NCBI RefSeq assembly: GCF_000262465.1
Contig: NZ_CM001489.1
Coordinates: forward strand, 971,772 to 1,035,771
Source: Frankia sp. QA3
GTDB lineage: Bacteria; Actinomycetota; Actinomycetes; Frankiales; Frankiaceae
Direction: 5' to 3'
Length of the DNA: 64,000 nucleotides
Part shown: one piece after another, positions 16,391 through 24,604 of the stretch
Layout: the number at the start of each line of letters is the position of its first letter
Numbering within the stretch: the stretch's first letter is position 1
Made by a program: the position numbers and the translations under genes
Notes under the pieces: generated by a model
Told to the model about the DNA's origin: nothing
The model's database searches: none
What the model saw: only the letters and a program-made list of their open reading frames with translations

Positions 16391-16497
16391 CCCCGAGCCC
16401 CCGCCTGCCCCGCCCGCGGGGAATCCCGGGGACTTTCCTGGCCGTTCTTCGCAAACTGTTACTCATCGTGTAATTGTTAACGTCGTTACGTGACATC

Positions 16498-16947
16498 ATG
16501 GTGGGTGTGACCGACGACGCACTGTCCGCTTTCGGCCTCGGTCTCGGCCCGCCCGTGGAGGCCGAGCCGGACCGCCCGGCGGTCACCTTCGCCTACCTCG
16601 TCCAGGTCAGCCCGGACGGCAGCCGGTGGGTGGCCGACCGGACGGAGCCGTCCGGCGGTTTCGAACACAGCCCGGGGACCGCGGCGCAGGTCGCCTGGCA
16701 GGTCCTGCACCGTCGCTTCGTCCAGTTGCGGGCCGACGAGGACGCCCGGTGGCGCGACCTGTGGTTCCGCGCCGACGTCTGGTCCCTGGGCCGACCCGCC
16801 GGCCCGGACCGCGCCGGCCAGCCGGACACGCCGGCGGTCCCGGTCGGTTGGGCGCTGTCGGGGCGGCATCTCCAAAGCCGCGGAATCGTCCCGGACGCCG
16901 TGGAGGTGCGCACTCCCGCCCAGGTCCGCCGCGAGGTCGGCCGCTGA
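16498..16947 (+). CDS. Hypothetical protein (149 aa)
   Basis: Starts with ATG at 16498 after an AT-rich stretch (about 16452-16490) that may hold its promoter. The sequence has a strand-rich first half (AVTFAYLVQVSPDGSRWVAD) and an Arg/Trp-rich middle (RWRDLWFRADVW). No membrane segment or catalytic motif is seen. It ends in AQVRREVGR. No family is recognised, but composition and codon use are those of a real gene. Confidence 0.65.
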   Translation: MVGVTDDALSAFGLGLGPPVEAEPDRPAVTFAYLVQVSPDGSRWVADRTEPSGGFEHSPGTAAQVAWQVLHRRFVQLRADEDARWRDLWFRADVWSLGRPAGPDRAGQPDTPAVPVGWALSGRHLQSRGIVPDAVEVRTPAQVRREVGR

Positions 16948-17110
16948 CCAGCGACGGCCGGCCGGGAGTGGCGAGGCCTCGGCGAACGGCGAGGCGCGTC
17001 GCGCGGGGGCAACGCCGGATGGCGGGGCGGCGCCGGATGGCGGGGCGGCGCCGCGTGGTGGGGCGACGGGCGTGGGCCGTGTCGCGCGGCGTTGGGTGGG
17101 AGAGGCGGCC

Positions 17111-17500
17111 TCAGGTGGGCAGGTAGCCGGGCAGGCCGCCCGGGCGCCGGCGGCGGCGCAGTACGACGCGGCGCGACCCGTCCGGGAACAGCCGCAGGCG
17201 TTCCAGCTCCCAGTCGCCGAACTCGGCGTGCATCGTCAGGATCTGGACGGCCGCCCGGCGGTCCGTGCCCGGCGGCATGTACAGCTTCTGGTATTCCAGC
17301 TCGACCCCAGCCAAAGCGACCTGACCTCGACGTTGCGGACGATGGGACGTTGCGGACGGCGCGACGTGCGGATGTCCCGTCCCGGCGGGGGCAGGACCAC
17401 CGCTCGGTCCCACCACGTTAACCGTCCCGCTACCTCCCGCAAGGGTTCTCGGCGCGATGGGGGCCCGGCTGTTGCGGGTTCGTACCGACCTGCCGATCAT
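17111..17500 (-). CDS. DUF5703-like small protein
   Basis: The last 65 residues match the short actinobacterial DUF5703 family: VELEYQKLYMPPGT, then LTMHAEFGDWELERLRLFPDGSRRV. Family members are about 60-70 aa, so the true start is probably near 17311 (for example the TTG giving LAGVELEYQ) and not at 17500, where the frame is Ser/Arg/Pro-rich. Function is unknown for the whole family. Confidence 0.65.
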   Translation of the reverse strand: MIGRSVRTRNSRAPIAPRTLAGGSGTVNVVGPSGGPAPAGTGHPHVAPSATSHRPQRRGQVALAGVELEYQKLYMPPGTDRRAAVQILTMHAEFGDWELERLRLFPDGSRRVVLRRRRRPGGLPGYLPT

Positions 17501-17544
17501 GGCACGTCGGGACGGGCCGACGCGCGAGCGACGCTCGAGGAACC

Positions 17545-17600
17545 TCAGAGCACGTAGGAGGTCTCAGGGCACGTAGGAGGTCTCAGGGCACGTAGGAGAG
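17545..17600. repeat. 19-base tandem repeat at the 3' end of the glycosyltransferase gene
   Basis: Three copies of a unit like CTCAGGGCACGTAGGAGGT follow the end of the membrane glycosyltransferase. They duplicate the codons for its last residues (SYVP-stop), so the repeat seems to have grown from the gene's own end. Confidence 0.7.
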
Positions 17601-18742
17601 GGTGAAGGCCAGCGTGGCGTAGAGCGTCATCGCCGCCGTCGAGGCGACGAGCGCGAACGTGAAGACCTCCCGGCGGGCGGTGACCAGCGCCGCGACCAGC
17701 AGGAACGGGAAGGCGCCGTACACGTAGCGCTCCGCCGAGTCGAGGTTGCTGCCGGTGAGTACGGCCGCGAGCACCAGCGCGCTCCACAGCACGTAGGAGA
17801 CCGGCAGCCGCCGGGCCATCACCACCAGGGCGACCAGGGCCAGCAGCAGCCACGGCACGTGCAGGCCCGTGCCCAGCTCGCCGGAGAAGGCCCCGCGGGC
17901 GGCGTGCCACAGCACCGACAGCGGGTTGCCGGTGCTGCCATGGCGGGCCTCGTCGCGCTGGAGGGTGAACGGCGCCAGGCCGTCGCCGTAGGTCCGGGCC
18001 GACCAGAGCACGTAGATCGCGGCGCCGGCCGGTGCCGCGATCAGGGCCACCAGCCGGCGTAGCAGCTCCCGCCCGCCGACGCCGCCCGCCGGCGCGGGGG
18101 CGGGCCGAGGCGGCGCAGACCCGGCCAGGGCAACCCGCGGGCGGCCTCCACGGCGATGGGGATGGCCAGCAGCACGCCGAGCGGCCGGCAGAGCCCGCCG
18201 AGCAGGCCGGCTACGGCCGCGAGCTCCCACCGGCCACTGCGCGCACCGAGGAACACCGCCACGGCCAGGAGCCCGGCCAGTGCCTCGGCGTACCCCATGA
18301 CCAGGACGAACGCGGGTGGTGCGAGGGCGGTGAACCAGATCAGCCGGAAGGTCGCGTCGGAGCCGAGCCCCTCGATGCGGGCGAGGCGGACCAGCAGCAG
18401 GGCGAAGCCGAGGGCGCACAGGTTGACCAGCAGCAGCAGCACGATGCCGACGTGGCCGCCGGCGCCCGGCAGGTGGGACAGGGCCCGCACCAGCATGGGC
18501 AGCAACGGGAAGAACCGGCGGCTCTCGTCACCGGCGCCGCTGTAACCGACCTCGGCGATCGTCCTGTACCAGCCGGCGTCCCAGCCGAGCAGGTCGGTGG
18601 TCTGCAGCCGGGCGCCCTGGTCGCCGCGGGCGTTGTCGGCGATGAACTTCGTCATCGCCAGGGCGGCGCCGACGACGAGCCGGGCGGCGAGCCAGGCGAG
18701 CACGACCTCGCGCAGGCACCACGGGTCGTCCCGGGGGACCAC
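17583..18742 (-). pseudogene. PIG-V-like membrane mannosyltransferase, frameshifted
   Basis: The N-terminal part (LGWDAGWYRTIAEVGY, RFFPLLPMLVRALSH, WFTALAPPAFVLVMGY) resembles multi-spanning GT-C enzymes of the PIG-V/DUF type and lies in one frame down to about 18110. The C-terminal part (AAIYVLWSARTYGDGLAP, SAERYVYGAFPFLLVAAL) is in another frame. One base gained or lost in the GC-only run at about 18085-18115 joins them. A decayed gene or a sequencing slip are both possible. The start is uncertain: GTG at 18742, or further up to about 19015 through Asp/Pro repeats. Confidence 0.7.
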
Positions 18743-18744
18743 GG

Positions 18745-18960
18745 CGCGTCGTCGGGATGTGGTGTGCCGGCGGGACCCGGCGCCCCGGCGGGATGTGGTG
18801 CGCCGCCGCGACGCGGCTCGGCGGTCGCCCGGGACTGAGGGGTCGCGTGGGACTGAGGGGTCGCGCGGGGTGGCGGGGTCGAGCGGGGAGACGGGGTCGA
18901 GCGGGGAGACGGCGGGGTCGTGCGCAGTGACAGCGGGGTTCTGCGCGGGGGGCGTCCCCG
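18745..18960. repeat. Low-complexity repeat tract
   Basis: Short units such as GGGACTGAGGGGTCGCG and GGTCGAGCGGGGAGACGG occur two or three times each, encoding repeated SPLDP/PRDPSV on the minus strand. The tract separates the two glycosyltransferase genes. Confidence 0.6.
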
Positions 18961-19017
18961 TCCCGGTCGCCGGGCCCGGCTGCGGTCCGGAGTGGGCGGA
19001 CGTCCCCCGCGCGCTGG

Positions 19018-20781
19018 TCAAGACGCCTGGAAGCGCAGCAGCGAGTAGTTCTCGTACACCTTCGCCGGCAAGCCCTGCTTCATGACCTCGTCCGCGTGCG
19101 GGCGGGCGTTCTGCAGGGTCGCGCGGACCACCGTGCACAGCTCCTCGTAGGTCCGGTAGGAGCCGGAGCCGGCGAGGAAGACGGTGTGCTGCGGGCCGGC
19201 CTCGTTCAGCGCGCGCCGCGCGATCGCCTGGCCGTCGGCGCTTTCGTTGCGCTCCTCGTAGTCGACCCAGTCGACCCGGTCCGGTGGCGCGTAGGTCGGT
19301 ACCACGTACACCTTCATCCACGGCGGCACGGTGCGGGCGAGCCCCGGGCCGAGCTGGTCCGGGCAGACCAGCATGACGTCGCCGGGCCGGGCGAGCCGTT
19401 CGAGTACCTGGGCGGCCTCGCCGGCCTGTGAACGTTCCCGCTGGACGTCGGAGGTGCCGGCCAGCAGGCCGACCAGCGCCGCGACGGCGATGACCCCGTG
19501 GAACACCCGCCGTTCCCCGATGACCGTCGCACCGAGGCCGATGACGAGCAGGAAGGGGACGAAGGCGGTGGCCGTGTACCGGTCCGCCCAGGCGTTGCCG
19601 ACGAGCTTGCCCGCCGTGACCGCGACGACGAGGGTGCCCGTCGCCAGGAAGAACATGGTGCGGCCCGGTTCGAGGCCGCGCAGGTCGATCAGGACGAACC
19701 GGCTGCCGCGGCTGCGCCCGGCGATCCCGGCGGCGGCCAGGCCCGTGATGAGGAACAGCAGCAGCCGGCCGAGCGTCGTCGGCCCGCCGGCCCACTGGCC
19801 GTAGGCGTGGGAGATCGCCGCGTAGCTGGCCGGCTCGCCCCAGGGGGTGCCGGTGTGGGCGAGCTGGTCGAAGAAGTTCGGCAGCCACGGGGAGAAGACG
19901 ATCGCGCCGCCGACGATGCCGAGCAGCCCGTAGACCGGCCCGCGCCGCTGCGGCGTCAGGTACCGGCCGGAGGAACGATGGCTACGCGTGCCGCCCGGGC
20001 GGGCTACCGGCCCGCGGTCGGCCGCCCCGGCTCCCGGCCTCGGAGCCGACGCCGGCCCGGTGGGCGAGGAGACCGGCCCGGTCGGCGACGCCGCGCCGAG
20101 CTGTCGGGAGCGGCGAGCGCGGTACCAGGGCCGCAGAGTGAGCAGCCCGATCAGCCACACCGCGACGGTGAGCAACAGGTACAGGCACCAGTAGTGGGTC
20201 AGCGCCAGGCAGCCGGCGGCGAGGGCCAGGCCGATCACCGAGCGTACCGACGGTGCCCGCAGCACCCGTTCCAGGGCGAGCCCGCCGAGCGCGGTGAGCA
20301 GCACGATGAGGCTGTACATCCGGGTCTCGGTGCCGAAGTACAGCGCGAACGGCGAGGTCAGGTACAGCACAACGGTGACCTTCGCCGCGCGGGCGTTCAC
20401 CACCCGGCGGCCCAGCAGGAACAGCGGCCACGCCGCGGCGATGTTGATCAGCGCGGACAGGGACCGGACGGCGAGGTTGCCCTCCCCGAACACGGTGATC
20501 CACCCGTGCAGTACCAGGTAGTACAGCGGCGGTGAGCCGTCCTGCAGCAGGCCGTCCCACATGGTCACGCCCGACCCGCCGAGGGGGAGCCGCGCGATGG
20601 CGACGCTCTGCGCCTCGTCCAGCCACAGCGCCTGGTCGGCGGTGAAACGCACGATGACCGCGGCGGCGACAAGCACCCCCATCACCGCGGCGAACACCCG
20701 CGCCGTGCGGTCGGGTGCGTCCCCGACCTGATCGACCGGCTCGGGGAGCTGCTCCGCCGGCCGGACCGCGACATCCGTCAC
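19018..20781 (-). CDS. Membrane glycosyltransferase, GT39/ArnT-like (copy 1)
   Basis: A 587-aa GT-C enzyme. WLDEA at 53-57 is the acidic catalytic loop after the first membrane helix, followed by DGSPPLYYLVLHGW and ETRMYSL, both typical of family 39 protein or lipid mannosyltransferases; about eleven hydrophobic segments follow, interrupted by a long Pro/Gly/Ser cytoplasmic loop (about 235-300). It ends in a soluble domain of about 130 residues starting at QAGEAAQVLERLARPGD. Substrate is a polyprenyl-phosphate sugar by family; acceptor unknown. GTG at 20781 follows GGAAGGGA. It is a paralog of the gene at 24562. Confidence 0.85.
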   Translation of the reverse strand: MTDVAVRPAEQLPEPVDQVGDAPDRTARVFAAVMGVLVAAAVIVRFTADQALWLDEAQSVAIARLPLGGSGVTMWDGLLQDGSPPLYYLVLHGWITVFGEGNLAVRSLSALINIAAAWPLFLLGRRVVNARAAKVTVVLYLTSPFALYFGTETRMYSLIVLLTALGGLALERVLRAPSVRSVIGLALAAGCLALTHYWCLYLLLTVAVWLIGLLTLRPWYRARRSRQLGAASPTGPVSSPTGPASAPRPGAGAADRGPVARPGGTRSHRSSGRYLTPQRRGPVYGLLGIVGGAIVFSPWLPNFFDQLAHTGTPWGEPASYAAISHAYGQWAGGPTTLGRLLLFLITGLAAAGIAGRSRGSRFVLIDLRGLEPGRTMFFLATGTLVVAVTAGKLVGNAWADRYTATAFVPFLLVIGLGATVIGERRVFHGVIAVAALVGLLAGTSDVQRERSQAGEAAQVLERLARPGDVMLVCPDQLGPGLARTVPPWMKVYVVPTYAPPDRVDWVDYEERNESADGQAIARRALNEAGPQHTVFLAGSGSYRTYEELCTVVRATLQNARPHADEVMKQGLPAKVYENYSLLRFQAS

Positions 20782-21172
20782 GGTCAGTCCCTTCCGTCCA
20801 CGTTGCCCGCGGTGCGGCGGGTCAGCCGGGCCACGATCGGCCGACCAGGCAGGTGCGCACCCGGTGCTGGTCTCGTGCGGCAGCTCCCCGCGCCGCGGCA
20901 ATGCCGGGCGGGCGCGGGGGGCAGACCGCGGATTGCGTGAGGTGCCGGGGCGGTGGGCTGGCCACTGTGCCGCCGCCAGGGCGCGCCGGGTGGGCGCCGC
21001 GGAGCGTACCGTCCCGCATTCTGGCCGGGTCCGCCGCCGACGGCACGCCGGACGCGGCCGTCCGCCGGCGATCGAGGATCCCGGCCGGGTCTTCCGTCGG
21101 CCGCGCGGCGGCTTGGCCCACCCGGATGTCCCGGAGGGCCGAGCCGCCGCGCTCAGCCGGTCGGTCCGGGCG
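20782..21172. other. Intergenic stretch without a recognised gene
   Basis: This 391-base gap lies between two minus-strand genes. Every frame here is Arg/Pro/Gly-rich and without a family match. It probably holds the promoter of the glycosyltransferase; no repeat or hairpin stands out. Confidence 0.5.
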
Positions 21173-22669
21173 TCAGCGCTTGGCCGCGCCGCCGCCGGGC
21201 GACGACACCTCCTCGTGGTAGTCCTCCTCGACGTTGACCTCCCAGACGTCGTGCTTCGTACCGTCGACGATGTTCTCGACGGTCAGCATGGCGGTCAGCA
21301 TCGAGTGGTCCTGGTTGTTGTAGCGGTGCATGCCGTTACGGCCGACCGGGTGCACGTTCGGCGCGTTCTCAGCCAGCCAGGCCCGAATGATATCGACATT
21401 GTTCTTGTACTGCATGTCGTAGTACGGGTACGCCTTCGGCATCCGCACGACGAATCCCTGCTCGACCTGGGACGCCCGGATGAGCCCGAGCTCGACGAGT
21501 TCCTTGGTGGCGAGCTTGATGAGGTCCTCGTCCGAGCTGCTCCACGTCTCGTCGCCCTCGAAGACGAAGTACTCCAGCCCCAGGCAGGTCCGCCCGTCCT
21601 TCACCAGGAACGGCGACCAGGAGGCGAAGTTCTGGATCCGCCCGACCTTGACCGTGGGGGAGTGGATGTAGATCCAGTTGTCCGGGAACCCGGCCTCCTC
21701 CGGCACCACGAGGGCGACGGTGAGGAAGTCGCGGTACTTCAGCGCGTTCGCCGCGGCCAGAACGTGGTCGGGCACCGGCGGGTCCATCACGCGAACCAGC
21801 GACGAGAACGACATCGACGAGATGATCTGGTCGGCGGCGTACTGGTACTCGCTGCCGATGTCGGTGCGCGACGATTCCGGCGCGCCGGCCCCCGGGCCGT
21901 ATCCGCCGGTCACCGTGGTGGTGACGCCGGTCGCCCGGCCGTCGGCGTGGTGGATCTTGCGGACCTTTTCCTCGAAGACCACCCGACCGCCCTGCTTGAC
22001 GATCTTGTCGGTGGCGGTCTCCCACATCATTCCGGGCCCGAACTTCGGGTACTGGAACTGCTCGATGAGGGAGGTGATGTCCGTCTGGTTCCGCTTGGGC
22101 ATCACCGAGTTCACGATGGCATTCATCATGGACAGGCTCTTGATGCGCTGCGCCGCCCAGTCCGAGGGCATCTCGCTGACCGGAACGCCCCACAGCTTCT
22201 CGGTGTAGGTCTTGAAGAACGTGCGGTACAGCCGCCAGCCGAAGCGGGCCACCAACCAGTTCTCGTAGTTGCTCTGGTCCTGCGGCGGGCGCACCCGGGC
22301 CGCGGCGTAGGAGGCGATGCAGCGCGCCGCCTCCAGCAGGCCCAACCCGCCGAGCGCGTTCGTCGCCTTGAGCGGGTAGTCGAAGAACTTCCCGTTGTAG
22401 TAGATGCGGCTGGACCGTGGCCGGAGCAGGAAGTCCTCGTCTGGCAGGATCTCGTGCCAGAGCTTCTCGACCTCGGGCACCTTGGTGAAGAAACGGTGGC
22501 CGCCGATGTCGAAACGCCAGCCGTCCCGCTCCGCGGTACGGCTGATTCCGCCGACGACCGAGTCACCCTCGATAATCGTCACGGGCACGTCCCGTTTCAC
22601 CAGCTCCCAGCCGGCGGTCAGACCTGCCGGCCCGGCTCCGATGACGACTACCTCTGGCTTTTCGGTCAC
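21173..22669 (-). CDS. FAD-dependent oxidoreductase, UDP-galactopyranose mutase/amine oxidase-like
   Basis: A 498-aa flavoprotein. The Rossmann motif VVVIGAGPAGLTAGWE starts at residue 7, with EGDSVVGGISRT and FDIGGHRFFTK next, the pattern of the UDP-galactopyranose mutase and amine-oxidase group. Middle segments WGVPVSEMPSDWAAQRIKSL and C-terminal RYNNQDHSMLTAM are also typical. Neighbouring membrane glycosyltransferases suggest a part in cell-envelope glycan synthesis. The exact reaction is unknown. It starts with GTG at 22669. Confidence 0.85.
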   Translation of the reverse strand: MTEKPEVVVIGAGPAGLTAGWELVKRDVPVTIIEGDSVVGGISRTAERDGWRFDIGGHRFFTKVPEVEKLWHEILPDEDFLLRPRSSRIYYNGKFFDYPLKATNALGGLGLLEAARCIASYAAARVRPPQDQSNYENWLVARFGWRLYRTFFKTYTEKLWGVPVSEMPSDWAAQRIKSLSMMNAIVNSVMPKRNQTDITSLIEQFQYPKFGPGMMWETATDKIVKQGGRVVFEEKVRKIHHADGRATGVTTTVTGGYGPGAGAPESSRTDIGSEYQYAADQIISSMSFSSLVRVMDPPVPDHVLAAANALKYRDFLTVALVVPEEAGFPDNWIYIHSPTVKVGRIQNFASWSPFLVKDGRTCLGLEYFVFEGDETWSSSDEDLIKLATKELVELGLIRASQVEQGFVVRMPKAYPYYDMQYKNNVDIIRAWLAENAPNVHPVGRNGMHRYNNQDHSMLTAMLTVENIVDGTKHDVWEVNVEEDYHEEVSSPGGGAAKR

Positions 22670-22927
22670 TGTGCCGGACCTCTCCTCAAAACACCTTCAT
22701 GGTCACTCCCGCGGCCGGATGCCGGGCATCGGCCACCGGGGGCGCCGGACCCTGGGACCGGCCTCGGGGGGCAAGTCTTGCATGCGGACGGCTGTGACCC
22801 ACCCGCACCCCCTCGCCGTCACCGGCACGATCATCCGTGGTACATCCGGACTATTCCCCCTGTCCACCCGTCCACCCGGGTGAGTCCGCCGCCCGGACCC
22901 TGTCCCGGCTCTGGCATCGTGCGTGAC

Positions 22928-24604
22928 ATGGGCTTGCCTGTAGCCGGCACGCGGCGGCCAGCCGTGGCGCGGCCCGAAGGTGGCGACCCGGGTCCGCGCC
23001 GGACGCTGCCGGCGATCCTCGTCGGCTGGTGCGCCGTCGCCTGGGGCATCGCGGCGAAGGACGGCCGGTACGGCGCGTGGGCGATGGCCGGCGTCCTGCT
23101 CGGCGTCGCCGCCGCCGCGCTCGCCACCGTCCGCCACCGCCCACGACCCGAGACCGCCGCGCCCGCGCCCGCGGACGGCGTTCCTGCTCCCGCCGTGCCC
23201 GCTGCTCCCGCCGTGCCCGCTGCTTCCGCCGTGCCCGCTGCTTCTGCGGGCGTCGCTCCCGCTCCCGCGGCCGGCGTTTCCACCGGCGGGCGAGCGTGGG
23301 TCGGTGGCTGGCTGCTCGTCGCGCTCACCGTCGGGCTGGGGCCGATCGTGCGCCATCCCCGCTACTACGCCGCCGGGCCGCTGGCCGCGGCCGCCGACGC
23401 GCTCGCGATCGTCGCCGGCCTGCTCGCCGCCGCCGCGATCCTGGTGGCGCTGCCCGCGCCGCCGGCCGGCACAGGCCGGCGAGCCGCGGGCCTCGTGGCG
23501 CTGCGGGGGGCGCTCGGCTCGCCCGCGCTGTTCTGGGCCGTGCTGGGCCTTGGGGGCGCCGCGGGGATCGCCACGATCCGGGCGGCGCCCGCGCCCCGCA
23601 TCGACGTGTTCCACCTGCTGCAGGTCTCCGCGTCGGGGCTGGCGCACGGCGCGGACATGTACCGCCAGCAGTGGGCGCCGAGCCGGGCCGCCTATCCCGT
23701 CGACGGCCTGTTCGACGTCTACCCCTACCTGCCGCTGACCTCGGTGCTGCTGGCGCCGCTGCGGCTGTTGCTGGGTGACGTCCGCTACGGCCTGCTGCTG
23801 GCGCTCATGGCGGCGGCGGTCTGCGCGCGCGGCCTCGCCACCGGCCTGCGCGGCAGGGCCGGGGGGCCGGTCGCGGTCGCCGTGCTGCCGCTGCTGGTCG
23901 TGATCTTTCCCGAGTCGATGTACGCGTTGCAGCAGTCGTGGACCGAGCCGCTGCTCGTCGCCTGCCTCGCCATGATGGTGCTGGCCGTCCGCGGCGGCCA
24001 CGGGTGCACGGCGGCCGTCGCCCTTGCTTTGGCGCTGGCCACCAAGCAGCACATCGCCCTGCTGCTGCCGGTCGCGGCGGCCTGGCCGGCGTTCGGGCCG
24101 CGGCGCACGGTGGTGGCCGCGGGCGCGGCGGCGCTGCTCGTCGCCCCCTGGGTGCTGGCCGGGCCGCGGGACTTCGTCGACGACGCCGTCTGGACGAACC
24201 TGCACTACCGGGTACTCGGCCACTCCCTGTCCGTGCCGGGCTGGGCGTCGCACTTCGGGGTCACGCTCGGCTTCGCGCCGGCCGCGGTGGCGCTGGTCGC
24301 GGCGTACGCCGCCGCCTGGCGGGCGCGCGGCGACGCCACCGGCTTCTGTCTCGGGGCCGCGCTGGTCCTGCTCGCCCTGAACCTGATGAACAAACAGACG
24401 TTCTTCAACCATTACACGCTGCCGATGGGCCTGCTGATCCTCGCCGCGGCGGCCCTTGGCTCCGGCCGCGGCGGCCTGGGCGGGATCGTGCCCGCCCAGG
24501 CCGCCGCCGGTCAGCGCGTCGTCGCTCGGGATGGCATCGCCGTTCAGCGCGGCGTCGCTGGTCAGCGCAGCGTGGAGAAGCGTTCCAGGGACGCGCCCTC
24601 GTAG
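22928..24604 (+). CDS. Multi-spanning membrane glycosyltransferase, GT87 (DUF2029)-like
   Basis: A 558-aa protein with about twelve hydrophobic segments. The IDVFHLLQVSASGLAHGADMY loop after an early helix and FDVYPYLPLTSVLLAPLR fit the GT87/DUF2029 polyprenol-phosphate-mannose-dependent mannosyltransferases, as does the later ATKQHIALLLP helix. An Ala/Pro repeat linker (about 75-115) follows the first two helices. ATG at 22928 starts it; longer upstream frame is antisense to the FAD gene. Its 3' end overlaps the convergent gene by 43 bases. Confidence 0.75.
   Translation: MGLPVAGTRRPAVARPEGGDPGPRRTLPAILVGWCAVAWGIAAKDGRYGAWAMAGVLLGVAAAALATVRHRPRPETAAPAPADGVPAPAVPAAPAVPAASAVPAASAGVAPAPAAGVSTGGRAWVGGWLLVALTVGLGPIVRHPRYYAAGPLAAAADALAIVAGLLAAAAILVALPAPPAGTGRRAAGLVALRGALGSPALFWAVLGLGGAAGIATIRAAPAPRIDVFHLLQVSASGLAHGADMYRQQWAPSRAAYPVDGLFDVYPYLPLTSVLLAPLRLLLGDVRYGLLLALMAAAVCARGLATGLRGRAGGPVAVAVLPLLVVIFPESMYALQQSWTEPLLVACLAMMVLAVRGGHGCTAAVALALALATKQHIALLLPVAAAWPAFGPRRTVVAAGAAALLVAPWVLAGPRDFVDDAVWTNLHYRVLGHSLSVPGWASHFGVTLGFAPAAVALVAAYAAAWRARGDATGFCLGAALVLLALNLMNKQTFFNHYTLPMGLLILAAAALGSGRGGLGGIVPAQAAAGQRVVARDGIAVQRGVAGQRSVEKRSRDAPS

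Noticed and set aside
20864..22927. Long plus-strand frame leading into the GT87-like gene
   Set aside because: This part is antisense to the FAD protein, whose Rossmann motif is clear; the real gene starts at the ATG at 22928.
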